Notes: generated from the letters alone by a model not told the origin. 64,000 nucleotides of DNA from an uncultured Bacteroides sp. (GCF_963676325.1 NZ_OY781099.1:2728001-2792000); one strand, 5' to 3'; shown: positions 27,533 to 37,828, counted from the first letter of the stretch. A program made the numbers and translations.

Positions 27533-28360
27533 TTAGCTTACCGGAACAGGTACCGGATTAGGCACTAGTTCTTTCTTTTCTACGCTTTCATTTATAGTGG
27601 GTTTGCTGTTTAGCAGAATCTCATTGTGGTCACACCCCGGATTGATAGCATTTACATCTACATTTCCATGAATGCCTTCAATTCTTCCCTTACGAGTAAA
27701 TTGCCAGATATGCCAGTTATTTCCATCCTTTAATTCCGGATTTCCATCACCATACTGAGCAATAAATATTTTATAATCCTTATAACGATCTATCAGATAA
27801 CTATTATAAAAAGCACTAAAGGTATATATCACAGGCTTCTTTCCATAGTAAGCCTCAATTTCATTCAAGAAGACTTGAAGATTCTTATGAAAAATGTCTG
27901 GAGTCCAGTACTTACATTCTTCAATGTCAACTACCGGAATAAGATCCTGACGCTCTTTTTCTGCAGTTTGCTTAAAGTTTTCAAACTGTTCTTCAGCAGT
28001 CGACTTGGAAGTAAAATAATGATAACTACCCACTAACAGACCTTTTCCTTTAGCCAGACTAATATTTCTTTGATAATAATCATCTTTAATAGTACTACCT
28101 TCCGTAGCCTTTACATACACAAATTTTATCGGGTTATTTTCATAACAAGACACTCTATCCCAATCAATATATCCTTGATAATGTGATACATCAATTCCAC
28201 ATATTCCATCCACTATTCTCGGAGCAACAGGCATTCTATCAACAACATGTATTTGCTTCTTTGGAACACTACGATGATGATGTCTCTTCTTTCGGGCATC
28301 AACGTTAGATGAGAACAACAGGAATATCAGAGATAAGATTATAGATAAAAACTTCTTCAT
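27533..28360 (-). CDS. secreted GH25 lysozyme-like muramidase
   Basis: A 275-residue protein with a signal peptide (about 1-22), a basic HHHR segment and one GH25 domain (about 40-245). The active-site acids are indicated by IDVSHYQG and PVVDIEE, as in N-acetylmuramidases that cut the peptidoglycan glycan chain. The ATG at 28360 gives a clean signal peptide. A second gene of the same type lies at 57608. Confidence 0.9.
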   Translation of the reverse strand: MKKFLSIILSLIFLLFSSNVDARKKRHHHRSVPKKQIHVVDRMPVAPRIVDGICGIDVSHYQGYIDWDRVSCYENNPIKFVYVKATEGSTIKDDYYQRNISLAKGKGLLVGSYHYFTSKSTAEEQFENFKQTAEKERQDLIPVVDIEECKYWTPDIFHKNLQVFLNEIEAYYGKKPVIYTFSAFYNSYLIDRYKDYKIFIAQYGDGNPELKDGNNWHIWQFTRKGRIEGIHGNVDVNAINPGCDHNEILLNSKPTINESVEKKELVPNPVPVPVS

Positions 28361-28509
28361 TTTAGCACTAAAATTAAACACGCCGCTAAGTTAACAATTT
28401 TATCCGGCAATGTAGTCTTTTAAAATATTCTTTAAAATAGATTTGATTTCTTTATAGTTTTAATGATTAATATCCATACTTAGAGCAAAACAAAACCAAT
28501 GGTTTACCA

Positions 28510-28571
28510 AAAGGTGTACTGCTTATTTATATTTAGCCTACGCTATTTACCAGTTTAAGCTACACTATTTA
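28510..28571. repeat. TAC-core array, three units at exact 22-bp spacing
   Basis: Two clear units, TTTAGCCTACGCTATTTA (28532-28549) and TTTAAGCTACACTATTTA (28554-28571), are 22 bp apart. A degenerate third unit precedes them, with TAC at 28517 and GCTTATTTA after it. The TAC trinucleotides begin at 28517, 28539 and 28561. The word differs from those of the other arrays, but the spacing and the TAC core are shared. Confidence 0.65.
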
Positions 28572-28678
28572 AACAATTTTTCCTGAATAAAGGTTCTATA
28601 CACATAAATAAAATAAATTCTAATCTCTTTTTAATATTATATAATCTAATAATACGAATACATATAAACTCTTTTATC

Positions 28679-28686
28679 TATCTTTG
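28679..28686 (+). promoter_or_regulatory. -7 promoter element for the GH18/deacetylase/GT2 gene
   Basis: TATCTTTG is an exact match to TAnnTTTG, with 49 bp between it and the start codon. Confidence 0.65.
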
Positions 28687-28735
28687 CCGACAAATTGAAA
28701 TTACGTAAAATTTGCACAAATAATAGAGTAAAAAG

Positions 28736-31700
28736 ATGGATAAACAGATTTTCCAAACAGAAAACACATTAAGATGGAAGAAGTTTAAATGGAGCATGAG
28801 GTTTATATTTTTTATTGCCGCCATTCTTATAGCAGCATTAATCATCATGCTTTTCATTGACAAAAGTCCGTCTCTTCCATTCAGACAAGATTATAGAAGT
28901 GTTGTAACGGCTTCTAAACCTTTTATGCAGGAAACAAAATTATCCAAAGAGTATAAAGGTTTCAGAGAATACATCTCTGATAAAAAGTGGCACACTAATT
29001 ATGAGAAGGAAAATGAAGCTAGCTTAAAAAGATACAGAAAGTTTCAGAGTAATAAAAACGAGCCTAATGTAGTTAAGAGCATAGAAACCTGGAATAAATT
29101 CCCTGCAGGAATCCGCTCAGCATTTTATGTTGCATGGGATCCGCAATCTTATTTCTCTTTGAAAAGAAATATCCGCAATCTTAATTTAATAATGCCGGAA
29201 TGGTTCTTTATTGATCCTAAAACGGATGAATTAAAGACTAACGTCGATCCACAAGGATTCAACCTCATGAAGAAAAGCGGTGTACCTATCATGCCTATGT
29301 TAAGTAACAACTTTGACCGTGAGTTTAGGCCTGAAGCTATCGGACGAATCCTGCACAGCGAAAAGAAAAGAAAGAAAATGATATTCCAGGTTCTGGCTCA
29401 ATGCCTCCGGAATAAATTTGTAGGAATCAATATTGACTTTGAAGACTTAAATGAAAGTAACAATGAATATTTAATTCAGTTCGTAAAAGAAATATCAACA
29501 GCTTTCCACTCAAAAGGATTGCTTGTTACTCAAGACATCATGCCTTTCAATGATGACTATAACATTAAGGAGCTAGCAAAATATAACGACTATCTGTTTT
29601 TAATGGCTTACGATGAATACTCTTCAGGCGGTGATCCAGGTCCTATCAGTTCTCAAAAATGGATAGAAGCTACTGTTGATGATTTAGCAAAAAAAGCTCC
29701 GGCTGGAAAAATAATTCTTGGTCTTGGTGCTTTTGGTTATGACTGGTCAGTACCAGCTATTACAAATCAAAATCTTACTTACCAGCAAGCTCTTTCAAAA
29801 GCATCAGCCAGTAATTCAAAAATCAATTTTGATAATAATACATACAATCTGAACTATGCCTATAAGGATGATAAAAATATTGTTCATCAGGTGTATTTTA
29901 CAGATGCTGCAACCCACTTCAATACAATGAGATTTGGTGCTGAATACGGACTTGCCGGCTTTGGTCTGTGGCGTCTGGGTAGTGAAGATAGCAGAGTGTG
30001 GAAGTTCTATAATAAAAACCTGGAAAAGAATGCTGTATCAAAAATAAGCAAAAGAGATCTTGAAGATGTAAAAATGGTCAATGACGTTGACTATATCGGT
30101 GATGGCGAAGTTCTTGATGTTCTGAATACTCCGCACCCAGGGAAGATCAGAACAGAAATAGACAGCACTGAGATGCTTATCTCTGAGGAAAACTATATAA
30201 AAATACCAAGTACCTATCAGATAAGAAAATATGGAGAAGCTGGTCCGAAACAATTGTTGCTTACATTTGACGATGGGCCTGATGAAACATATACTCCTCA
30301 GATTCTGGACATTCTGTCCAAATACCATGTTCCTGCAGCTTTCTTTGTTGTTGGATTACAGGCTGAAAAGAATCTGCCGTTGATTAAACGAATCTATGAC
30401 GAAGGAAATCTGATTGGTAATCACACGTTTACTCACAGAAACGTAGCAAACAATACTCCTGAGCGAACTTTCATAGAGCTTAAACTTACCCGTTTACTGA
30501 TTGAATGTATTACCGGACATAGTACAATCCTCTTCCGGGCACCGTATAATGCAGACAGTGAACCAGCCAGTATGGAAGAAATTGTTCCGGTTGCTTGGGC
30601 CAGAGAACAAAATTATCTTGATGTCGGTGAAACAATTGACCCTGAAGACTGGCAAGTTGGCATAAAAGCGAATACAATTTTCATAAGAGTGGTTAAGGCT
30701 GTAGAACAAGGCAGAGGACATATTATTCTGCTACATGATGCCGGAGGAGATACTCGTGCAGAAACAGTCAAGGCTCTTCCTATGATTATTGAATATTTTC
30801 ATAAAAAAGGATATACTTTTACTACTATATCCTCAATACTTGATAAAGACAAGCAAGAATTAATGCCCGAAGTACCTAAAGGAAATGGTTATTATGTGAT
30901 GCAGGCTAACTTAGCCTTGGCATCTATTACTTATTGGGCAACTAATTTCCTGACATCGCTATTTATCATATTTATTATCATGGGAATAGCCCGATTAACA
31001 TTTATGATGATACTTACAATAAGAGAAAGACACAAAAACAGAAGTATTATATATGATGAAAAGCTATTGGAAAATGCTCCATTGGTTTCCATTATTGTTC
31101 CTGCTTATAATGAAGAAGTAAACGCGGTATCTTCACTGAACAATCTGTTAAAACAGAACTATCCGAATTTCAATATCATCTTTATAGACGATGGAAGTAA
31201 AGACGAAACTTACAAAAGAGTTTGCGATGCTTTATCTACGAATGAAAAAATAAGGATATTCACTAAGCCAAACGGTGGAAAAGCTTCTGCTTTGAATTTT
31301 GGTATCGGGCAAACAGACGCTGAATACGTGGTATGTATAGATGCTGACACAAAGCTTTATCCAAATGCCGTTTCGTTAATGATGTTACACTTCCTGGATA
31401 AAAAGAACGAACGTAATGTAGGTTCGGTGGCCGGAAATGTAAAGGTTGGTAATCAGATAAATCTTCTAACCAAATGGCAGGCTATAGAATATATAACCAG
31501 TCAGAACTTTGACAGATTGGCTTTTGCTAATATCAACGCAATTACAGTAGTTCCCGGTGCAATCGGTGCATTTAAGAAAGCAGCAATAGACGAAGCCGGA
31601 GGATTTACTACTGATACCCTTGCTGAAGATTGTGACTTAACAATACGTATTCTTAAAGCCGGATATACAATAGAAAATGAGAATAAAGCCATAGCAATGA

Positions 31701-32170
31701 CTGAAGCTCCGGAAAAGACTAAACAGTTTATTAAACAGCGTACCAGATGGAGTTTCGGAGTAATGCAGACTTTCTGGAAACACAGAGACACCTTGCTGGA
31801 CAAGAAGTTCAAAGGTTTGGGAATCTGGGCTATGCCAAATATTCTGATATTCCAATTCATTATTCCGTTCTTCTCTCCATTAGCCGATCTATTTATGCTT
31901 TTCGGTATTTTCACTGGCAATGCAGAAAGGATAGGGTTCTACTACCTTATATTTATGCTCGTTGATATAAGTATTTCTGTGGTAGCGTTTATTTTTGAAG
32001 GAGAGAAAGTTACAAAACTGATCTGGATCATTCCACAACGATTCTGTTATCGATGGATAATGTATGTTGTACTCTTCAAGAGTTTCAGGAAAGCGATAAA
32101 AGGCGAGCTGCAAACATGGGGAGTATTAAAGAGATCCGGTAATGTTGCAGATTTAGATGAGGATTTATAA
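28736..32170 (+). CDS. three-domain membrane protein: GH18-like, polysaccharide deacetylase, family 2 glycosyltransferase
   Basis: A 1144-residue protein. After one transmembrane helix (about 21-41) comes a GH18-like domain (about 120-430) with the acid motif INIDFED (Glu236 likely catalytic). Next is a NodB deacetylase domain (about 505-700) with TFDDGP (Asp512/513) and NHTFTH (His563, His567). A second membrane segment follows (about 735-762), then a GT2 synthase domain (about 780-1010) with DDG, CIDAD, LAEDCD and the processive QRTRW motif, and further helices. Synthase, deacetylase and hydrolase in one chain suggest production of a partly deacetylated beta-linked amino-sugar polymer, similar in logic to poly-N-acetylglucosamine systems. 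The product is an inference. Confidence 0.88.
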   Translation: MDKQIFQTENTLRWKKFKWSMRFIFFIAAILIAALIIMLFIDKSPSLPFRQDYRSVVTASKPFMQETKLSKEYKGFREYISDKKWHTNYEKENEASLKRYRKFQSNKNEPNVVKSIETWNKFPAGIRSAFYVAWDPQSYFSLKRNIRNLNLIMPEWFFIDPKTDELKTNVDPQGFNLMKKSGVPIMPMLSNNFDREFRPEAIGRILHSEKKRKKMIFQVLAQCLRNKFVGINIDFEDLNESNNEYLIQFVKEISTAFHSKGLLVTQDIMPFNDDYNIKELAKYNDYLFLMAYDEYSSGGDPGPISSQKWIEATVDDLAKKAPAGKIILGLGAFGYDWSVPAITNQNLTYQQALSKASASNSKINFDNNTYNLNYAYKDDKNIVHQVYFTDAATHFNTMRFGAEYGLAGFGLWRLGSEDSRVWKFYNKNLEKNAVSKISKRDLEDVKMVNDVDYIGDGEVLDVLNTPHPGKIRTEIDSTEMLISEENYIKIPSTYQIRKYGEAGPKQLLLTFDDGPDETYTPQILDILSKYHVPAAFFVVGLQAEKNLPLIKRIYDEGNLIGNHTFTHRNVANNTPERTFIELKLTRLLIECITGHSTILFRAPYNADSEPASMEEIVPVAWAREQNYLDVGETIDPEDWQVGIKANTIFIRVVKAVEQGRGHIILLHDAGGDTRAETVKALPMIIEYFHKKGYTFTTISSILDKDKQELMPEVPKGNGYYVMQANLALASITYWATNFLTSLFIIFIIMGIARLTFMMILTIRERHKNRSIIYDEKLLENAPLVSIIVPAYNEEVNAVSSLNNLLKQNYPNFNIIFIDDGSKDETYKRVCDALSTNEKIRIFTKPNGGKASALNFGIGQTDAEYVVCIDADTKLYPNAVSLMMLHFLDKKNERNVGSVAGNVKVGNQINLLTKWQAIEYITSQNFDRLAFANINAITVVPGAIGAFKKAAIDEAGGFTTDTLAEDCDLTIRILKAGYTIENENKAIAMTEAPEKTKQFIKQRTRWSFGVMQTFWKHRDTLLDKKFKGLGIWAMPNILIFQFIIPFFSPLADLFMLFGIFTGNAERIGFYYLIFMLVDISISVVAFIFEGEKVTKLIWIIPQRFCYRWIMYVVLFKSFRKAIKGELQTWGVLKRSGNVADLDEDL

Positions 32171-32188
32171 GTAATAATAAGTAGAAAG

Positions 32189-32223
32189 AAAAAGGAAGTT
32201 GATAAGAATCAACTTCCTTTTTC
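32189..32223. terminator. bidirectional terminator
   Basis: AAAAAGGAAGTTGAT pairs with ATCAACTTCCTTTTT around a 4-nt loop, between the convergent GT2-fusion and GH13 genes. Confidence 0.88.
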
Positions 32224-32285
32224 TTTGATACTCAATTAAATAAAATCTCAGCTTTATGATCGTAGTATTTATACCTCAACCTTTA

Positions 32286-35057
32286 TTATTTTAATATCTT
32301 AAATGTATCTAAAGTTCCGTCAGCCAATTGAGTACGTACTAAATAACAACCGGAAGATAAACCCGAAGCTTCAACAAAAGCTTTATTATCTACATTTTTC
32401 ACCAGCAAACCATTGATTGAATAAACCTTTATATTCTTCACGTCTTTATCGGTCACTACTCTTATCTCGGAAGTTGAATTATCATAATAGGCCTTCACGC
32501 CAACGTAACCTTCAACATTTTCAATTCCAACCGAAGGAAAGGTTGTCTGACGGTCAATATAATACAGAAATCCGTGAGCAGGAATAGTAATACTGGTCGT
32601 TGTTGAAGTAACATTCAACTGGTCACCTGTCATCAGGTCATACCAAACACCTGTTTTTGGGAAAGTTACTGTAGAATTTATCATTGCATCTTTTAAGTTT
32701 GAAACCTCTACCACACTCAAATCATTATGTGATATTGTTACACTCTTCCCATTATCCCAGTCACTCGATGATATGCTTCTAGTAGCAGTTCCCTGAGTAA
32801 AGGCATTTGGGTATTTCAACCGCAAATTAAGAACACGACTATAAGTCTTATACAAATTCATCCGTTCGGGAATATCCAGGTAATCCCATTTTACAGGCTT
32901 TGCAGCTAATCTGTCTCCACCTTCCATGATGGAATAATCATACCCAAGTTCACCAAATTGCCATATCATTTTAGATCCTGGTACAGTAAAGAAAAGAGCT
33001 GCTTCTGAAGATAGTTGCTTCATTGTAGAGGCTAAATCATTTTTTGTAACTCCATTAGTCATAGCTTCATATCCCATCCTTTCTTCATCGTGACTTTCCA
33101 TATAAGCAACCTGTGTACGGGTAGATACATTCATATAACTTAAGTCGGCATTTGTTCCTTTTGCTATTGACTTTCCTGAATCATTCATCTTATTCCATAA
33201 AATCATTCCATTGTCAGAAAGAACCTTTTCTTCCGTATCTACACAAAAATGTTCAAGAATAAATAACACATTCGGCTTTACTTCCTTAGCAGCATTATAG
33301 TATTCAGTAATATTATCAATACGTGTTTGGTCATAATTACCAGCTGTAGCCTCAGTTGAAGAATTATCGGTTAATCCTTTCGACAAATCAAGTCGATATC
33401 CGTCCACATGAAATTCCTGAATCCAGTATTTCATTACACGCTTAAAGTAATCTTTTGTTCCCACATATCCATGTTTAAAATCACAGAATACACTATAAGG
33501 ATGAGGGGCATCTACATTAAACCAGGGATTAGCATCGGAAGTTTTACTCGCCGTACTATTCCAATACAATTTTGCCATCGGGTTATTTCCTGTTGCATGA
33601 TTAAGTACCATATCTAAAATAACTGCAATTCCTCTTTTATGGCATTCATCAATAAATAGCTTATAGTTAGCTTCCGTGCCATAAGCCTTATCTGGTGCAA
33701 AATAGAAACAAGGATTATATCCCCAGCTACTGTTTCCATCAAATTCAGTAATAGGCATCAACTCTACCGCATTCACTCCCAGATTTTTTAAATAATCAAG
33801 CTTATCAATAGCAGCACTAAGAGTTTTTTCTGAAGTAAAATCTCGTAAAAGCAATTCATAAGCTACCATATTATTCTTAGTAGGAGCAGTAAAATTAGTC
33901 GCTTGCCAGTTATATGCCGCTTTACCTGGTTGCAGAACAGATACAATATCACTGGTCTTATCTTCAGGATAAACAGCTATTCCCGGATAAATTTCACTAT
34001 ATTGATTAATCCATTTATCATTCCATGGATCTTGTATTTTCTGACAATAAGGATCGGCTATTCTTTTTGTTGTACCATTAACATATGATACTAAATATTG
34101 AAAGCCATATTCTTTTCCTGGAGTAAGATTTGGGATTGTTACCCACCATGCATCATTATAACCAGAGGAAGTAGTACTCCGATACATCATATACTCTGAC
34201 ATTGGAGTCCAATTATTAAAGTCTCCAATAACATAGACGTCAGTTACTTTATCTGCATCATAATTTCTTCTTATAGGTGAATAAAGTACTAAAGTAGCAC
34301 TTTTACCATCAGCTGCATAATTAATACCATATTGCATGCCATCTGGAATAGCTTTATAAGTTACAGCTCCTTTATAAGTCACTAATCGGGTAGATGTAAC
34401 AGTCTCAGCTCCTAAAGAGGCCTCTACTTTTACAGTATAGCTCCCGGGAGAAGTAAAATTATAAGAAGACGAAATACTCGTTGCATTAGTAGCTGAATTT
34501 ATCAACGCATTATTGACATACATATTAATATTGGCAGCATCAGAAGTAATAGCATTAAATGAAATATTCTGAGATGTAGTAATCAACATGTCATTTGCTG
34601 GATTTGTAAAAAGAACATGCAATCCAGATTCATAAACAGGACAAAAAATATCAGTTCCTCCGTCTCCTTTTCCTTCAGGACTTCCTGTTGAACCTCTGAA
34701 TACGAAAGCTAATTTTAATATTTTTTCATTAGCTGGAACTCCATAAAATGAGCGTATATCCGGAATTGTCAATGAATACTTATTATTACCTAAAGATGTC
34801 ATTTTACATTCAGGCTTATTCGTATTCCAATCAGCTTTTACATAAGTCCAGTTTCCATTACTCAAATCGGTAATAACTCCTGTATGTGCATATACATCAC
34901 CAGTATAATTTAGTAATCCGCCAGAGCCTTTTGTTGCATCAAATGTAATTACAACTTGCTTACCTTCAACAGGAAACAAAGGAAGTGTTGTTACAACTTG
35001 TGCAAAAAGACATAACTGATAGAAAAACAGAATGATTAAGAGATAAAGTTTTTTCAT
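32286..35057 (-). CDS. secreted multidomain GH13 alpha-amylase with T9SS-type C-terminal sorting domain
   Basis: A 923-residue protein with a signal peptide (about 1-20), an N-terminal beta domain (about 25-145), an Ig-like region (about 145-230), a CBM48-like E-set domain (about 240-345; VYVIGDFNNW) and a GH13 barrel (about 395-735). The catalytic residues are Asp557 (GYRLD), Glu602 (FILEH) and Asp657 (ESHDE). The last 70 residues (IKVYSINGLLVKN ... GCYLVRTQLADG) look like a type IX secretion sorting domain. It ends the SusCDE operon and is the likely surface amylase or pullulanase. The ATG at 35057 gives MKKLYLL. Confidence 0.88.
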   Translation of the reverse strand: MKKLYLLIILFFYQLCLFAQVVTTLPLFPVEGKQVVITFDATKGSGGLLNYTGDVYAHTGVITDLSNGNWTYVKADWNTNKPECKMTSLGNNKYSLTIPDIRSFYGVPANEKILKLAFVFRGSTGSPEGKGDGGTDIFCPVYESGLHVLFTNPANDMLITTSQNISFNAITSDAANINMYVNNALINSATNATSISSSYNFTSPGSYTVKVEASLGAETVTSTRLVTYKGAVTYKAIPDGMQYGINYAADGKSATLVLYSPIRRNYDADKVTDVYVIGDFNNWTPMSEYMMYRSTTSSGYNDAWWVTIPNLTPGKEYGFQYLVSYVNGTTKRIADPYCQKIQDPWNDKWINQYSEIYPGIAVYPEDKTSDIVSVLQPGKAAYNWQATNFTAPTKNNMVAYELLLRDFTSEKTLSAAIDKLDYLKNLGVNAVELMPITEFDGNSSWGYNPCFYFAPDKAYGTEANYKLFIDECHKRGIAVILDMVLNHATGNNPMAKLYWNSTASKTSDANPWFNVDAPHPYSVFCDFKHGYVGTKDYFKRVMKYWIQEFHVDGYRLDLSKGLTDNSSTEATAGNYDQTRIDNITEYYNAAKEVKPNVLFILEHFCVDTEEKVLSDNGMILWNKMNDSGKSIAKGTNADLSYMNVSTRTQVAYMESHDEERMGYEAMTNGVTKNDLASTMKQLSSEAALFFTVPGSKMIWQFGELGYDYSIMEGGDRLAAKPVKWDYLDIPERMNLYKTYSRVLNLRLKYPNAFTQGTATRSISSSDWDNGKSVTISHNDLSVVEVSNLKDAMINSTVTFPKTGVWYDLMTGDQLNVTSTTTSITIPAHGFLYYIDRQTTFPSVGIENVEGYVGVKAYYDNSTSEIRVVTDKDVKNIKVYSINGLLVKNVDNKAFVEASGLSSGCYLVRTQLADGTLDTFKILK

Positions 35058-35127
35058 ACCTATCATTTTTAAAAAGACAAAGCGAAGTTAAAAAAACTTC
35101 GCTTTGCCAATATTATACAGATCTTTT

Positions 35128-36231
35128 TTATTTAGCTATCATAATAATATGTTTGGTTATGTCATTGAACTTAACAAAATAAGTTCCTGCTTTTACCTTC
35201 ACATTATCACCACCATCAAATTTAGCAAACTGTCCTTGTTTTTCTTTCCACAAACCATTGCTACCACCGAAGCTGGTTCCCCAATCATGATTAACACGAA
35301 GCTTTAATTCCCCATCAGAAGGTATAACAGTATTGCTATTGATCCAGATATGCTTATCAAAAGAACTCTGAGTTAAATCTAAGTCTCCTGCCCATCCATT
35401 AAATGCGCCAATGAATGAGATCTGGTTATATTCAGTAACAGCACCTGTATATGGAGTAACAGTGTATTTGTTATTGTTAAGGTCAAGAGTCATTGTATAA
35501 TAGCCATCAGCTGTAAAACCGCCAATATTACTACCATTAGTACTCAAAACGCCATCACTTCCGTAACCCCATTGAGTACTCCAATCGCCTGGATTTTGGA
35601 TAATTTTAAATTCACTTCCTGACTTAACATATCCTGTATAAGTATAAAGCATATCATTCATGTCACTATCGGCAAAAATACTCATTGTTAAGTCATTGTT
35701 GTTCCAACCATTATTAAATATATTACCTACAAAATACATTGGTGTACGAGCTCCGCTATATGGAGTAACCGTCATACTTACTGTATTGGAATAAAGCGCC
35801 GGCACAGAATCATTTATAAAAGCTTTAAGACGAAAATCCACAGTATATGCTACTTTTGAATTCGACATTTTTAATGCATTCATAGCATCATTGAGCTCAA
35901 ATGTTTTTATTGGAATTTTCTCCCCTTGTACTTTCGTTGCGAGTGCTTGAAAATCCTTAAATTCATTATTCCCCTTACAAATCTGAACTGTATAGGTTAC
36001 AGCAGCCGGAAAACCATAGTTGGGTTGCTCACAGGTGAAAATATCTATAATACTATTCGCATTTTCAGCGATTAGTGTATAAGAACTATTACTTGGCGTA
36101 TTCAAAACAAATGAAATTGCTTTGTTTTCGCTATTTTTCATTGGATTTATTACAGGATCCATGCTGTCCGTACAAGCTGAAAATGCAAGCAGACCAGTCA
36201 CAAAAAGTAATAATATATTAAATTTTTTCAT
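35128..36231 (-). CDS. SusE/SusF-family surface glycan-binding lipoprotein
   Basis: A 367-residue lipoprotein with a lipobox ending in Cys20 (LAFSAC). The N-terminal part (about 25-155) is an Ig-like SusE domain. Two tandem starch-binding-type beta domains follow, with similar openings (MYFVGNIFNNGWNNNDL and ISFIGAFNGWAGDLDL); their aromatic residues are likely to stack on alpha-glucan. It lies between SusD and the GH13 gene, as in classical starch-utilisation loci. Confidence 0.87.
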   Translation of the reverse strand: MKKFNILLLFVTGLLAFSACTDSMDPVINPMKNSENKAISFVLNTPSNSSYTLIAENANSIIDIFTCEQPNYGFPAAVTYTVQICKGNNEFKDFQALATKVQGEKIPIKTFELNDAMNALKMSNSKVAYTVDFRLKAFINDSVPALYSNTVSMTVTPYSGARTPMYFVGNIFNNGWNNNDLTMSIFADSDMNDMLYTYTGYVKSGSEFKIIQNPGDWSTQWGYGSDGVLSTNGSNIGGFTADGYYTMTLDLNNNKYTVTPYTGAVTEYNQISFIGAFNGWAGDLDLTQSSFDKHIWINSNTVIPSDGELKLRVNHDWGTSFGGSNGLWKEKQGQFAKFDGGDNVKVKAGTYFVKFNDITKHIIMIAK

Positions 36232-36262
36232 ACTAAATTTATTTTAGAAGTAGAACACTAAA

Positions 36263-37810
36263 TTAATAACCCGGATTCTGTTTTAAGTTACTATTGGCTG
36301 TAAGCTGAGCTGTAGGAATCGCATAAAGAGACATATAATTTGGTATAGAAGTACCCTCCGATGTTCCACCTTTCCAATCCCAAGTATAACCAGAAGTAAA
36401 CTTATTATAACGGATCAAATCTGTACGGCGTTGTGCTTCAAAATAGAATTCACGGGCTTTTTCATCAAGAATAAAGTCCAATGTTAAATCAGAAGCAGAG
36501 ATTTTAGAAGCATGAGCACGATCACGCAAAGCATTGACAGCATTCAGAGCTGCAGTTTTATCACCATTTGCTCTAAGAGTAGCTTCTGCAAACGTAAGAT
36601 TTGCTTCAGCCAAACGGAACAAAGGAAAATCCATATCTGGGAATTGCTGATTAGGATCACTTCCTATAACTCCAGCCTTGGTTCTGTTTTTAAATTTAGT
36701 TACTGAATATCCTTCTTTAAATTCTATTGGTTTTGTAATATTTAAAGTACGATCTTTTGTCCAGAACGAAGCACGATCATCTGTAGTATTATCAAGATTA
36801 CCATCAGAAACAAACTTTTTAACTAATGCAGCACGTGCACGATTACCTCCCCAAGCCTCTTTCGTTCCAAAAGTAGCTACAGTGTTCATATCTCCGGAAA
36901 GGAAACTTGCAACAAAGAATAATCCACTCCAGGAACGAGTCTTAATACCATCATAACAGATAGGAAGAATCATTTCGGTTGAAGTGTTATTATCAGCACA
37001 AAACATATTATTATAGTTTGATTCAAGAACATAGCCTGCATTCATAACTTTGCCTGCATATGTAGCAGCATTTGCCCATTGAGCTGTACCTGTATAAACT
37101 TCTGCGTTAAGATACAAACGTGAAAGTAACATCCATACAGCCGCTTTATCTGCTCTACCATAAAGATTTGTTTTAGGTGCTTTCATTGCTGGTTCAATTG
37201 CAAGAAGCTCAGTTTCAACGTACTTAAATAAATCAGCACGACTTATACGTTGTGGTAAATATGTTCCAATACCTGTATTTTCATCTACAAATGGTACATT
37301 TCCGAACAGATCAACTAAATAATAATAGTCCAAAGCACGGATAAAACGAACTTCTGAACGCTGGGCTGAAGTATTCTCATCAGACAAACCAGCAGTCTGA
37401 ATAAGAAAGTTATTACACTGTGCTATTTGTATATAAAGGCGGCTAAACATATCAAGAGTAACACCATTAGATGCACCAAACTTGGAAAAATTTAATGGAT
37501 ACACTTGAGTATCAGAGCCCCATGCACAAATTGCCTCATCGGTAGGTAATTCATTAAGATTAAACAACATACGCATAAGTCCAGAAGCTCCTTCATCAGT
37601 ACCTTCGATATCAGGTTTCCCTGCAGGACCCTGGTTTCCTGTTATAGCAAGGCCAGCATATATCTTCGCAAAGTTTGCATCCTGATCAAATTGAATATTA
37701 AGATTAGGATCAATAGGAGTTACATCAAGGTCATTAACACATGAAGTAAAATTCATGGCAAATGTCAATGATAAAACAGGTATGATATATTTAAATATTT
37801 TTGTATTCAT
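36263..37810 (-). CDS. SusD/RagB-family glycan-binding outer-membrane lipoprotein
   Basis: A 515-residue lipoprotein with the lipobox cysteine at position 24 (FTSC) and the all-helical TPR-like SusD fold. The C-terminal family pattern is present (EKAREFYFEAQRRTDLIRYNKF). It acts as the lid on the SusC barrel and binds the incoming glycan. It lies 18 bp downstream of the susC-like gene and is followed by the SusE-like gene, so the ligand is presumably an alpha-glucan. Confidence 0.95.
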   Translation of the reverse strand: MNTKIFKYIIPVLSLTFAMNFTSCVNDLDVTPIDPNLNIQFDQDANFAKIYAGLAITGNQGPAGKPDIEGTDEGASGLMRMLFNLNELPTDEAICAWGSDTQVYPLNFSKFGASNGVTLDMFSRLYIQIAQCNNFLIQTAGLSDENTSAQRSEVRFIRALDYYYLVDLFGNVPFVDENTGIGTYLPQRISRADLFKYVETELLAIEPAMKAPKTNLYGRADKAAVWMLLSRLYLNAEVYTGTAQWANAATYAGKVMNAGYVLESNYNNMFCADNNTSTEMILPICYDGIKTRSWSGLFFVASFLSGDMNTVATFGTKEAWGGNRARAALVKKFVSDGNLDNTTDDRASFWTKDRTLNITKPIEFKEGYSVTKFKNRTKAGVIGSDPNQQFPDMDFPLFRLAEANLTFAEATLRANGDKTAALNAVNALRDRAHASKISASDLTLDFILDEKAREFYFEAQRRTDLIRYNKFTSGYTWDWKGGTSEGTSIPNYMSLYAIPTAQLTANSNLKQNPGY

Positions 37811-37828
37811 ATTCTGTATTATTTAAAA

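Larger units (their letters stand above)
28361..28735. other. 375-bp gap with 22-bp-phased repeats and a promoter
   Basis: No gene was found. This divergent gap contains the TAC-core array at 28510-28571 and the plus-strand promoter at 28679. The rest is AT-rich, without clear hairpins. Confidence 0.6.
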
